Positions 37,516-49,778 are shown, numbered from the stretch's first letter. The stretch: 50,000 nucleotides of DNA from Neocallimastix lanati (nom. inval.) (GCA_016946835.1 JACVTC010000140.1:322501-372500), one strand, 5' to 3'. The notes: generated from the letters alone by a model not told the origin. Numbers and translations: made by a program.

Positions 37516-38319
37516 TTAATATTCTTGCTCATGAGGATTTTGAATAACTATTAATTTATATCCTTTGGCTAAAATATAATTTAAAAGTTTTAGTTTACTT
37601 ATATAATTAAAATTTTAAATAAATTATATATTAGACTTACTATCAGCGACCATTATCTTATGATGAAAAATGTTATAGTAAAAAAATATTATAATAATTT
37701 TAAAAAAGTTAATTCAATGTTTTATTTAAAATAGTTTAATAAATTGTTAATAATATTACATACTTCATGTTTTTTAGAACGTAATCTCAAGAAAGTTAAA
37801 TTATCCTATTAAATTATTATATAATTATTGAATTAAAATCATGTAAATAAAATGAAAAAATACATAAATAATATTTATACTGTTAATAATTAAATATAAA
37901 AACCTCTGGATCTATATCTCTAACAACATTTTGGGCTTTTTCAGTTAATTGGGTAATAAGTGTTGAATATTGTTGAGTTTGAATATTATCTAAAGTTGAC
38001 TTAACTACTGAACCTTCATGATTAACAATTACTATTCCTTTTAAATAAATATTATATAACATTTATATTATTAATATTTATTTTAAAATTTATAATATAA
38101 TAATTACATTACATTTATTATTATATTGGTATTACCTTGAACACCTTTATGGGCTTGAATTCTATTTAGAGTTTCTTCGACTTCATTTAAATCTTTTAAA
38201 GAATTTGCAATATCTTTTGAATTTGACTTTAAATTAAAAATAAAATAGACAGTATATTAATATATCGATATATGATTATATAATATTATAATAAATTCAT
38301 ATTGCTTATTATTAACCAT
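37516..38319 (-). CDS. DYNLRB: roadblock/LC7 dynein light chain
   Basis: Six exons on the minus strand: 38319-38317 (ATG alone), 38226-38136, 38037-37904, 37805-37764, 37656-37641 and 37568-37516. Phases close to give 112 residues. The product matches animal DYNLRB along its length: NEVEETLNRIQAHKGVQG, IVIVNHEGSVVKSTLDN, NVVRDIDPE, DNLTFLRLRSKKHE, IMVAD and GYKLIVIQNPHEQEY at the C-terminus. Roadblock homodimers bind dynein intermediate chains in cytoplasmic and axonemal dyneins. The coding sequence is fragmented into exons as short as 16 bases. The single-codon first exon (ATG followed by GTTAAT) is the weakest part; alternatives upstream were not found. It is divergent from the reductase gene 480 bases away. 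Confidence 0.9.
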
Positions 38320-38799
38320 TTATATTTTTTCTTTTTTTTTTTTCTTCTAAAATAATAATATTAATTTATTTTTTTATTTTTATTTTTTATTTTTATTTTT
38401 TTTTTTTAATATTAAAATTTTTATATTAATTTTTAATATTTAAAAAAATATTTTGAGGTTTTTTTTATTTTTATTTTATTCTTTTATTAATATAAATAAT
38501 AATTTTAATTTTAATTTAATTCTATATATATACTTTTTTATCTATTTATTTATTTGTTTAATAAATTTTCATTTTGTTTATACACGTGATTCAATTATAT
38601 AAATATGTTAAATTCTAATTAATTTTTTAAGAATATATAAATGATCTTGAATAAACATTGGTTATTTTTCAATTTTTAAAATTTTATCTAAGGAAGTATC
38701 GATGAATAAGATTCTATTATGATATTTATATATATATATATATGTATATAAAAAAAATTTTTTTTTTCTTCGCAAAAAAATATTTTTAAAATAATTAAA
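38320..38799. other. shared 5' region of divergent roadblock and reductase genes
   Basis: A 480-base spacer between two divergent start codons, made of T-rich then A-rich tracts, probably a bidirectional promoter. The only non-A/T palindrome is CACGTG at 38583-38588. Confidence 0.45.
38583..38588. promoter_or_regulatory. CACGTG palindrome (possible bHLH E-box)
   Basis: A six-base palindrome with four G/C bases in DNA that is otherwise nearly all A/T, between divergent genes. CACGTG is the classic binding site of bHLH factors. Chance occurrence cannot be excluded. Confidence 0.3.
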
Positions 38800-41700
38800 A
38801 TGGAAAAAAGTTATAGCATTGATTTAGATAAATATGGGTAATTTACATATTTTTTTCAATAGATTATAAATAAAAAGCTAATGTTTTCATTTTTCATTTT
38901 TAAAAAAAATAATATAATAATTAATACTAAAGAGAATATCAAAGAGAGGATAAAGAATCTTTTATCAAAGAACTAAATGATATTGTAATTATTTAAAAAT
39001 AAATAAATAATTATTTAATTAATAAAATTATGTAAGAAAATAATCAATAACAAAACTAAGTAATAATTATTTTTAATTATATTATAAAATTTAATATATA
39101 AAGGAAGAAAAGGATATTGTGTTAGTATTTTTTGGTACACAAACTGGTACAGCAGAAGAATTTGCAACAACCTTTTCTCAAGAAATTAATGAAAAATTAC
39201 ATATTCAATCTCTTTTATTTGATATTGAAGAATATGATATGTCAGAACTTTTAGAATTACCATTATATTGTAAAGATAAAGGAAAAAATGTTGTTGTTAG
39301 TTTTTTCATGTCCACTTATGGTGAAGGAGAACCAACAGATAATGCAATTGATTTCTGGGAATGGCTTCATAATTGTGTTGAGAATGATGTAAATGAAGAT
39401 AAGCCATTAAAAGATTTAAGTTATCTTTTATTTGGTTTAGGTACCGTTATTTTTTTTTTTTTTTTTTTTTTAATGTTAGATTTATTAGAAGTAAAACTAA
39501 TATAAAATAAAATTTTATTAATAAATATAAATTTTATTAAATTATAAAATTTAAAGGTAATAAAACTTATGAATTATATGATTTTGTTGGAAGAGAATTA
39601 AATAGAATTTTAAAAAATTGGGGAGGTGCTTCAATTATTGGTGAATTTGGTGAAGGAGACGATAACGAAGAGTAATATATAATAATTTATTAAAATAAAT
39701 ATATTCAAATAAATTAATTATGTAAATATTGTTAATTTAATAATTATATTAGCACTGAGGGTGATTTCCAAGAATGGAAAGAAAAAACTTATCCATGCAT
39801 TCTTAAATACTTCCAGTCTTCAAATTCAGAGACTGTAGAAGATACTTCATCGATTTTCGTTCCAAGCTTTGTAATTAAATACACTAATGATGCTAATTCT
39901 CAAAAAAATGCATTTACTGGAGAATTAAGTCGTGATGGTCCAAGACGTTGGGGTTACAAAGATAATTCTATCTTTGAATTAAACAAGTATGAATTAAATA
40001 ATATTAAAAATAATACTATAGTAATTAAAAATAAAATTCAAAGAAGAATATATGAATTATTTTTACATTTAAATAATTCATTTACCAAACCTAAAATTAA
40101 CAATTTTAAACCTAAAACTAAATATAGTAATACCAATAAACAAGAATATAATGTCAAACATCCATTTTATGCAAAAGTTAGCCATTGTAAACAGCTTTTC
40201 CAAGATTGTTATGATATTTATAAAATTAATAATGAAGTCAAGATCACTAAGATTTATGACCAAGATATATTAGATGCTATAAATATCTGTAAAATTGAAG
40301 ATAATAGCATTAGTATTAAAAGAGAATGTCTTCATTTTGATATTGACATTTCTAATAGTAATATAACTTATAATGCTGGTGATCATGTTGCGATCTATCC
40401 AAGAAATAACGAATCAATTGTAAATTTAATGAATATAATTATTTCTTATTTATAATATGTTATTATTTGCGTTTAAAAATATTAATATAATATATTTGAT
40501 ATTTTTATTTATTTAAAACATACTAGGTGAATGATCTTATTAGTTTATTGGGCATATCGGATAGAGCGGATTCTTTAATTACTCTTGAAAAAAATCCAGA
40601 TTCAAAAAGTCATATTACTCCAAATATTCCAATGCCATGTACTATTAGAACTGCTTTAACTTACTACTTGGATATTAATGATTACTTAAAGATTAGACAA
40701 TTCGAAGTAATTAAAAAATTTATTGTTTTATATATAAAATTTCAAACAAAATATATTTTACTAATAAAAAATGTTATTATAAGATTATTTCAAATTACAC
40801 TACGGATGATCATGAAAAAGAATATTACAATAGAATTATTGATGATTTCAAGAATAATAGCGCCGATATAGAAAAATTCCAAAAAACGTTACCTCAATTG
40901 CTTAAAGAATGTCAAAATACAAAAGTATTTAACTATATATTTATAAATAAATATAATTGATTAATGAAATGATACTTATTATAATATATATATATATATT
41001 TAAATAATATAATAAAAAAAAAATAAATTATTATTATTATAAAGATTCCAATTGAAGTTGTATTAGGAGATCTCCTTACAAAAATTACTCCACGTTACTA
41101 TAGTATTTCATCAAGTCCAAATGCTAATCCAAATACATTAAGTGTTACAGCAATTCTTGTCAGATATCCACTTTTCACTACTTCATCTGCTGACTTACAA
41201 TTAAACAAAATGGTTTATAGAGAAGGATTATGTACTGGTTATTTAAATAATATTTTCAAGAGTTTGCAAGATGAAAATTGTATGAATAAAATGATTAATG
41301 AATTAAATTATGACATAACCAATTTACATCCACCAAAGTTAATGCTTCCTATTTCAATCAGAGAAAGTACATTTAAGCTACCAAGAGATACATCATTACC
41401 TGTCATAATGATTGGTCCAGGTACTGGTATAGCACCATTCAGAGGATTTATTCAAGAACGTATGTGGCAAGCAAAGCAAGGAAAGAATGTAGGTAAAACT
41501 ATCTTATTCTATGGATGTCGTAATCGTAATCAAGATTATTTATATCGACAAGAACTTGAAGATTTATGTAAAGAACTTGAAGAAAGAAAGAATCAAAATG
41601 ATGAGAACGTCAAGTGGTTCGACTTACAAATCATTAATGCTTTTTCAAGAGAAACTGTAAGAATAAAATATACATATATAATTATTAAAAATTTAATAAC

Positions 41701-41832
41701 AATTGTATATTTTTAAATAATAATTTTGAAAATATAGGATAAGAAGGTTTATGTTCAACATCGTTTAGCTGAACATGGTGAAATGATTTGGGAATTAATT
41801 AGAGAAAAACGTGCACACATATATATTTGCGG

Positions 41833-41887
<55 letters not shown>

Positions 41888-42145
41888 ATTTATATATATA
41901 ATTTACTATATATTGATATATTGATTATTGATTATAAAAACTTCAAAAAGAATTTTAAAATAAAAATGATATTAAATTATTTAATTTATAATATATTATG
42001 TAGTGATGCAAGCAATATGGCTAGAGATGTTCAAGGTTGTATTGAAAATATTGCCAGAACTGTTGGGGGAATGGGTGAAAATCAAGCTAACATTTTAATT
42101 AAAGACCTTAAATTAAAGGGTCGTTTCCATGAAGATGTCTGGTAA
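38800..42145 (+). CDS. NADPH-cytochrome P450 reductase-type diflavin reductase, apparently soluble
   Basis: Ten exons: 38800-38837, 38933-38984, 39104-39440, 39557-39671, 39753-40419, 40527-40706, 40784-40924, 41045-41656, 41738-41832 and 42004-42145; phases close, 792 residues. Domains in order: FMN-binding flavodoxin (VFFGTQTGTAEEFA, STYGEGEPTDNA), connecting domain, FAD domain (RYYSISSSP, with CTGYLNN following), NADPH domain (MIGPGTGIAPFRGF, FYGCRNRNQDYLY, NAFSRE) and a C-terminal ...DVW whose last Trp is the family's flavin-stacking residue. It transfers electrons from NADPH through FAD and FMN to a haem or other acceptor. Microsomal CPRs begin with a membrane anchor; here the N-terminus is short and hydrophilic (MEKSYSIDLDKYGEYQRED). 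An Asn/Lys-rich insert (nt about 39985-40130) sits before the connecting domain and might be a partly spliced segment. Partner enzyme unknown. Confidence 0.92.
41840..41885. repeat. 46-base poly(A) tract in the last reductase intron
   Basis: Pure A run starting seven bases after the exon 9 donor (GGGTAATTTAA). It is one of the longest homopolymers in the window and lies within a transcribed intron. Confidence 0.95.
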
Positions 42146-42778
42146 AACTATAAGAATTGTATGAACTAACGAACAATTCTTTTAAAGGAAAAAAAATATC
42201 TATCTATTAATAAACTATTATAAACTATTATAAGAAAATATTAGCAATTAAAATATATATATATATAATAAAATTGAGGCTTAAACTTTTTTTTAAAGAA
42301 ATAAAAAATGATGAAAATAAAAATTATAATAAAAAGAATAATAAAATAAAATAATATATTTATAAAATTATAAAATATATATTATAATTATCTAATTATT
42401 TATATATATTTATATATTAAATAGTATTATATAAATTTATAAATAAATAAAAATTGGAAATTTCAAATTTTCATTATTAATAATAGTTTTATGTATAAAT
42501 TATTAAAAATATAAATTTTTTAAATATATTAATATTGTGGTTTTATATTTTTACATAGGTAATGTTTTTTTATTTCATTATTAAAAATTTTTACATTAAA
42601 TATAAAATTTAAAACATTTTGTACATATATATATAAACTAGAATATATGTGTATTTATATTATTTATATGACATATATATATACAATGAATATGACATAT
42701 GATATATGATATATGTGTACGTAAATATATATAAGTGTTAAAATCATATATATATATATATGTAAATGTATATTTCAT
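42146..42778. other. gene-free AT-rich spacer between convergent genes
   Basis: 3' flanks of the reductase (+) and the CE4-like gene (-). Near 42680-42720 it has a small cluster of ATATGAC/ATATGAT-type repeats. No gene seen. Confidence 0.6.
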
Positions 42779-45034
42779 TTATTTGTTTTGGTTAAATGTC
42801 GTGACAGTAATTTGTCTTGTTCCATTAACTATTTCACTGGTACTAATAATATTATCTGAACAAATATATTCATCATTTTCTTCATCGTAATATTTTGGTG
42901 TAAAACATTGACCATCGTTATTAATACAAAAACCATCTAGATTATTATCGTGATTAAGGCATACGCATCCACATTCCCACATACCATTTCCACAGCCACC
43001 TTCTGGCATTTGCTTATCACATTCAGAATCATTCAAAAACAGTGGGAATGGATTAGGTTCCTTTGGTGATGGTGATTGGAAAGGACATTTACTACAAGTT
43101 GAAAAATACTAATAGTCATTAATATATTTATTAATATAATTAATACAATATATTTATATATTAATTTTTATTTTATTATTATTTACAATTTATTATTCAA
43201 TATTTATTATTTATTATTTATTATTACCGTTGAAGAATATTTGCATTTATTTGGGGATTTACAAGATAATTCTTTCTTTGGTTTTTGTTCTGTAATTTCA
43301 TATTCCGATTTATTCATTAAATTAATAGCATCGGTAGTAATTGGATTTTTCATCCAATTTATTAATTGATTATATGTAACAAAATATATATCATTATTAC
43401 TCTCTGAAAGTTCTAATATATATTTAATAATTTCTTTATAAAAATGTAAAAAACTTTTAGATGATTCAAATGAATCTTCTGTGAAATATAAATAAAACGG
43501 CAATTTTTTATTTTCATAATTTTTTTTGAATTCATTTTTAATAATATTAATATTCTTTTCTGATGGAGTTAAGCCAAAATTTTTTGTTCCTTTTAATAAT
43601 TAAATTATTTATATTAATATTTATGAAACTCTTTTATTAATTTATAATTATTAATATATGTTGGAATATACCTGACATTTTTTGAGATTTAGCATTTGGA
43701 ATACTTAATCTTTATAGATATATTTTTAAATATATATTAATTAATAAATAGTAATAATAATATATTTTAAATAGCTTTTAATAATTACATAGGTATTTCC
43801 CATAATCCTGAAAAAGATTGACCTTGTAAATTTGTGTTATTTAAAAAGGGAATTCCGTAATCCAAAGCTATAAAGTATTTTAATATAGGTTTATATATAT
43901 TATATTAAATCAATTATTCTTTGCACTATTAGATATTAAATATAAAAATTTTATTTAATTTAAAAATTATATTTACTGAATGGCCAATATCCATTATCTA
44001 ATGATAATTCAAGGGAAGAATCATAAACAACATTTAAGTCTAGCAAATTTGAAAAAATATTTTTACTTAATATTTGTTGAGGTGATCTAAATCCTTTTAA
44101 CTCTTGATTTGGTACATTTGAAAGGTTATTTAATGCTAATTTTAATGATTGTATATCCCGGGGAACATTTCCATTAGAATACTTATCATATGTATGAATA
44201 GAAATCTCATCATTTTCGCAATATAATTTTTCAACATAATAATAATCAGTTTCATCTCCTGTTACGAAAAATGTGTATGGAATATTGCTTAATTTTCCAT
44301 TCATCAAATTTTTAGCCTTTATTAACATATTCCATTATAATAATAATTATAATTTTATTAAATTTTATTAAAGTTTTATTACTTATTATACTATATTTAA
44401 ATTATTATATCTCTACTACTATACTTTATTTCTCATAATATATATATTTTTCGTTATAGGACTATCAATACTAATTAATACAAATTGGGGCAATTTATTA
44501 TGTGGAATTGAATTTGGAGAATCTTTATTTGGACATTTACATGAAGGCAATAAGCATTTTGTTTCGTCGCATTCCTGGAATAAAAATTCTTTGAATGTCG
44601 TTTTGTTTATTAGTAAAATTTTTATTTAAATAAAAGGTTAATATATAATGTAAGATATATAATAAATACCATCTATATCTTTTTTAGCATATTTTTTATT
44701 TCTTGAAACACTTCTTTTCTCTCTATATGATAATTCAGTGTATGGATTATCATTATTTGTAATCACATCACCAAATAAATTTGAAAGAAATACTATAGAT
44801 ATAATACAATTACAATAAAAAACAATTACAAACATACATTTACAGTAAATTAAATTAATCTATAGTTTTAAAATTAAAATTTAATATATATTTATTAAAA
44901 AATCAATACGTACATAATATTAATGTTATAATAATTGTATAATGTGCCCAAGACCATTCTAGAGAATCATAATTATACAATTGATATGTTTGTGAATTTT
45001 CACTTTTAGTAGTACTTCTATTACGTTTGTGCAT
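42779..45034 (-). CDS. chitin-deacetylase-like (CE4/NodB) membrane-anchored protein with altered active-site motifs
   Basis: Eight exons on the minus strand: 45034-44914, 44792-44670, 44588-44425, 44316-43977, 43867-43789, 43709-43672, 43589-43228 and 43108-42779; phases close, 518 residues. A short cytoplasmic tail and one signal-anchor (WAHYTIIITLILLFLSNLF, about 30-48) come first. The Cys-rich lead-in ECDETKCLLPSCKCP and PQFVLISID, then GFRSPQQ, LDYGIPF, SGLWEIP and DIYFVTYNQLINWMKNP, match the long CE4 type seen in invertebrate and early-fungal deacetylase-like proteins. A Cys-rich tail (GNGMWECGCVCLN) ends it. CE4 enzymes need TFDD and HxxxH for metal. Here motif 1 is SIDS (Asp123 kept, next Asp replaced by Ser124) and motif 2 is HTYDK (His177 kept, second His replaced by Lys181). 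Loss of deacetylase activity is therefore likely; carbohydrate binding may remain. Confidence 0.85.
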
Positions 45035-46076
45035 TACAATACTAACTATACTTTTTTCAAAATGTTTCCAATATATATTTAATTTTATAACTACTTTTAT
45101 TTAATAAAACAATGAAATTTATACAAATATATAAAAAGCATAAATACATTAGTTATAATATTTAAATTGCTGCTTGCAATATGAGATATTTTGATATTAT
45201 CTATTTTTATATACGAAATTAATTTTATTTTTTCTTTAAGTATTTTTGTATTAATTTTTAATTTTAATTATTTTTATATTCTATTTATATATATATATAT
45301 ATTATGGGTAATACGCACATGCTATTTACTAATTTGTGATACATCTTTTAATAAATAATATAAAATTAAATTTCAAAAAAAAATGCATTAATATCTAAAA
45401 TGACTTTTTTTTAAACACAAATGAGAATAGTTTTTGATTAATTATTATGTATCATAAATTAAAAAAAAAAAAAAAAAAAAAAAAGTAAAAAAAATATAGA
45501 ATAACAATAAAAAATATATATTATACTAGTAGTAGTTTTCAAAAGTTTAGTTAATAATAATTTTTAGTTTTTTAAAATTGTTATTCATTTATTTATATGT
45601 TTACATATTTTTATATTTATTTATTATTTATCTATTTAATTTTCATTTATTTATATTTATATCAACTTGTTAAAAGTTAACTTTTAAGGTTTATAATTTT
45701 GTCAACTTTATTAATATATTTTATAATAAAGAATTACTAAATTAAAAGTTTTATATTATTACATTATGGTTTGTACATTAGAATATGTGAAATACATGAT
45801 AATTAAACTTCAAATGTATTGAAATTATTATAACATAAACAATTGATATGAAACTTTCAAACCTTAATTAATATAAAACAAATTAATATTCAAACATAAA
45901 TTAATGTAATTTATTAATTTTAAATCTAATGATTTTATTATGTTCTTAAAAAGTGGCTTGATTTTCAATTATTAATTATACTTTTAATTAATAAAATATT
46001 AAAGCATTAATTTATGTTATAAATTTTATTATTACATAATATTCTTATTTTTTTATTATTTTTCTTGGGGGAGGAG
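45035..46076. other. gene-free AT-rich region
   Basis: 5' flank of the CE4-like gene; no gene seen. It ends with GGGGGAGGAG at 46067-46076, an exceptional G-run for this DNA, immediately before the CATTTCG array. Confidence 0.6.
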
Positions 46077-47052
46077 CATTTCGAAAAATTTCATTTCGGA
46101 AAGTTTCATTTTGGAAAATTTACATAAAAAGTTTCATTTCGCAAAATTTCATTTCGGAAAAGTTTCATTTCGTAAAATTTTTAATAAATAAATAAATTAA
46201 TAATAAAATAAATAAATAATATATATAATTTAAATAAAAAATTAAATAAATAAAAATAAATATATAAAACTATAATAAATAAATAAATTTTAAAATTAAA
46301 TTTTTAAAAAAATATATATATATTAAATATGCATTATATAATAATAAATATTCATTAGAATTAACGCTTTAAAAAATAAAATATTTTATCATATGTTATA
46401 AACGTTTTATAATTTTTTAAAATATATATAAGAATTTTATATATATAAAAAAATAAGTATTAATAATTTAAAAGATGTAAAGGATAATAATTTAAAATAT
46501 AATTGTTAAATTTAAAATATAATTATTAAAAAAAATATTAAAAAATAATATTTAAATAATTAATTGATCATTTTACACCTTTTAAGTCCTTGCGCAGTAT
46601 TTTAAAAATCTTAAATTGCTAATAAATTTTTTTAATAAAAGAAATATTTATAAATAATTCAGTAAAAAAATAAAAAAAAAAAAAAGATGAGGACATCATA
46701 AAAAAGGGAGTTAAAAGTAGCACAAAATTAGGATGATTTTAGGTGGTATCTATTTTTTTATTTTATATTTTATATTTTATATTTTATATTTTATATTTTA
46801 TATTTTATATTTTATATTTTATATTTTATATTTTATATTTTATATTTTTTACTTTTATTTTATATTTTATATTTTATATTTTATATTTTATATTTTATAT
46901 TTTTTACTTTTATTTTATATTTTATATTTTATATTTTATATTTTTTAATTTTATTTTATATTTTATATTTTTTTTTATTTTATATTTTATATTTTTATTT
47001 TTTATTTTTTATATTTTTTTATTTTTTTTTATTTTTTATTTTATATTTTTTA

Positions 47053-47115
<63 letters not shown>

Positions 47116-47443
47116 TTTATTTTTTATTTTTATTTTATATTTTATACTTTATATTTTTTTTTTATTTTATATTTTATATTTTATATTTTTTATTTTTTTA
47201 TTTTTATTTTTTATTTTTTATTTTATATTTTTTATTTTATATTTTATAATTCTTTTTTTTTTTATTTTTTTATTATTTATTTATTTATTTATTTTATTAT
47301 TTATTTATCTATTTATTAAAATTTTGCGAAATGAAACTTTTCCGAAATAAAATTTTTGCGAAATGAATTTTTGCGAAATGACACAAAAAATTTTGCGAAA
47401 TGAAACTTTTCCGAAATGAATTTTTGCGAAATGACACACACTC
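46077..47443. mobile_element. putative non-autonomous element bounded by inverted CATTTCG arrays
   Basis: The left border (46077-46176) holds six units of the type CATTTCGNAAA, one of them degenerate (CATTTTGG). The right border (47321-47433) holds seven units of the reverse complement (GCGAAATG or CCGAAAT). In both, the C- and G-variants alternate, as in TTTCATTTCGCAAAA and TTTCATTTCGGAAAAG. The ~1.1 kb between is pure A/T without a gene, including a TATTTTA minisatellite. Inverted subterminal arrays around non-coding DNA suggest a MITE-like or other non-autonomous transposable unit. No clear target-site duplication or transposase is visible, so the ends are approximate. Confidence 0.5.
46753..47260. 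repeat. (TATTTTA)n-type minisatellite
   Basis: Long array of TTTATATTTTA/TATTTTATATT units that degrade into T-rich variants to the right, with a (TA)n core at about 47090-47114. It gives long but meaningless open frames rich in Tyr, Phe and Ile. Confidence 0.9.
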
Positions 47444-47637
47444 ATTTTTCTTTATTATTATATATTATAGTCCTTAAATAATAATTATTAATATTTATAA
47501 TGCTTAACATAAAAACTTATTAAATAGTTTATTTTAATCACATGAACAACTAATTAAATAGTTAATTATAATCAGATAACATAAGAATATAACATTTCTC
47601 TGAATTAAGAGAATCGTGAGAAAGATGTTAGACTGTT

Positions 47638-47692
47638 TTAAATGTAAAATCAAGTATAATTATTTAAATGTAAAATCAAGTATAATTATTTA
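47638..47692. repeat. 26-bp tandem duplication
   Basis: AATGTAAAATCAAGTATAAT recurs at 47641 and 47667 with identical following bases. Confidence 0.9.
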
Positions 47693-48330
47693 AACTTAAA
47701 TAAATATATGCAATCATAATAATAAAATTAAATAAATAATTAATAATACTTTAATAAATTTAATAAATTAATTCAAACAATACTTTCCTCGAACCAAGAT
47801 TATCATAATTATTCTATTACTATCATCGTTATTTTTACTATTAGTATATTATAAATTTAATGTTTCAATATTTATTATTAATATTATTATATTATTATTA
47901 ATTTATTTATTTATTTATTTATGTATTTATTTATTTATTTATTTATTTATGTATGAATTTATTTACTGTTCCAAATTATAAAATCTCATCTGTATTTTGT
48001 ATTTTATGTATATATAAAAAATTTATTACTAATTTGTTTATTATTTAAGTCTCATAGTTTGTATATTATTTAATTGTTACATAAAATATTTATTAAATTT
48101 ATTATTTTTTTTTTAATGTTTGTTGTTTCTCTTTAGTTATTATTATTAATTTAAATATAAATCATGTCAATATGTTTAATTAATCCAAAAAATATATTCA
48201 AATATTACTAAGTAAGTGAATTAAATAAAAAATATCATGTTAGTATTATTAAAAAACTATTAAGATTACTTTAAATTTTACATTAAATTACCAAAATGAT
48301 AAAAAAAAATATAAAATAATAATTATTAAT

Positions 48331-48479
48331 AGTATAATTTTATAAGAATTAAAAAATAATCTTTATGTTATTAAATTCATATAATTATTTATCTTTAATT
48401 ATTTATAGTATAAATTTAATGAGAATTAAAAATAATTTTCATATTATATTCATATAATTATTTATCTTTAGTCATTTAC
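48331..48479. repeat. two imperfect direct copies of ~75 bp
   Basis: The first copy starts AGTATAATTTTATAAGAATT at 48331, the second AGTATAAATTTAATGAGAATT at 48407. Both end with ATTCATATAATTATTTATC. Confidence 0.8.
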
Positions 48480-48562
48480 AAATGCTTTTTTTTAATAAAA
48501 TAATAATAATAATAAATTATTAATTTTTTTTTCAAATTAAATATTTAAAAATACTTATAAAT

Positions 48563-48618
48563 AAATACTTAAATATATTAAGTGTTAAATAAATACTTAA
48601 ATATATTAAGTGTTAAGT
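48563..48618. repeat. 28-bp tandem duplication
   Basis: AAATACTTAAATATATTAAG followed by TGTTAA occurs twice in a row with a 28-base period. Confidence 0.9.
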
Positions 48619-49142
48619 AAAATATATATTGTAATGAATATATTTAATATTAAATAATTTATTATAATTTGCATTTTATATACTTTGTATATAAAATGTA
48701 TATTATATCAATTAAATATTTCTATATCATTATATTTATTAATAATCCTTTGTTATATAAATAAAAAATATAAGCACTAATGTTAAAAGAATAAACGGTT
48801 TATAGTTATATTTTCATAATTAAATTTAATATTTTTTTTTAGATTTTCTTTTTTATTCTAAAATAATTTAAAATACTTTGAAAATAATAAAAATTAGAAT
48901 AATAACTCCGATATTTAATTAAACGAATATTATTTTCTTAAGCATTTAAATTTAATAGGCTTTTTTAAATATCATTTATAAATTAATTTTATTTTTAAAT
49001 TTTTAATTTCTTTTTTTAAAAAAATATGAATATTTATATATATTAATATATTTATAATTTTATTATTTAATTAAACTATTTATTTTAAAAATCTTATTAA
49101 AAAAATATCTTTAAAAATATTATTTTTAAAAATGTTTATTTT

Positions 49143-49177
<35 letters not shown>

Positions 49178-49351
49178 ATTAATTTTTATTTCTATAATAT
49201 ATAAAATTCAGAATGTATTTTTTTTTTCTAATTTATAGTGTTTTAATTGCCATTTTTATATTAATTTATCATAACTTTAATTTTTTATTTTAATTATAAA
49301 TAAATATTAAAAATTGATTAAATAATATAAATGATTTAATTAATTTAGGAT

Positions 49352-49389
<38 letters not shown>

Positions 49390-49491
49390 TTTATACAACA
49401 TAATTCCTTCGAAATTATTTAACATTTAAAAATTTTTAATTAGAATATATAATTATAAATTTTTAACAAAAAAATCAATTATATAATAAAA

Positions 49492-49778
49492 ATGTCTGGA
49501 ACTCAAACTGAGTAAGTAAAAATTAAATTGAAAATGAAGTAAAGATAAATTATAAAAAATATTAACGAATAAATTATATATAATAGTTTCATTAACGAAC
49601 TTAACAAGGACCAAAAGTCACGTCTTAAGAAGACTGAAACCAAGGAAAAAAACTATGTACCAACTAAGGAAGGTTAGTATCAAAATTGTAACATGAATAA
49701 ATTATTTATAATTTTATAAATATTAATTATTTTATTTATTAAACAGAAATTGAAGCTGAAAAGAAAGCTGGAAACTGA
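49492..49778 (+). CDS. beta-thymosin: small G-actin-binding peptide
   Basis: Three exons: 49492-49511, 49587-49672 and 49747-49778; donors GTAAGT and GTTAGT, acceptors AATAG and AACAG, phases 2 and 1, giving exactly 45 residues. The peptide starts MSGTQTDFINELNKDQKSR, then has the actin-binding hexapeptide LKKTET (residues 20-25), then KEKNYVPTKEEIEAEKKAGN. This is the beta-thymosin layout end to end: N-terminal amphipathic helix, LKKTET, a EKN..P(T/S)KE linker and the EIExEKxAG C-terminal helix, at the usual 43-45 residue size. Beta-thymosins cap and sequester monomeric actin. Codons are strikingly G/C-ended for this genome (AAG, AAC, GAC, ACC), suggesting high expression. It is not a fragment: in-frame ATG and stop are present and the flanks are A/T spacer. 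It is too short and too split for simple ORF calling. Confidence 0.9.

Larger units (their letters stand above)
47444..49491. other. gene-free AT-rich region with small duplications
   Basis: No gene seen. It holds a 26-bp tandem duplication at 47638-47692, a pair of ~75-bp imperfect direct repeats at 48331-48479, a 28-bp tandem duplication at 48563-48618, and poly(T)/poly(A) tracts at 49147-49173 and 49358-49386. Confidence 0.6.

Noticed and set aside
46733-47249. Tyr/Phe/Ile-rich open frames on the plus strand
   Set aside because: Translation of the TATTTTA minisatellite only.
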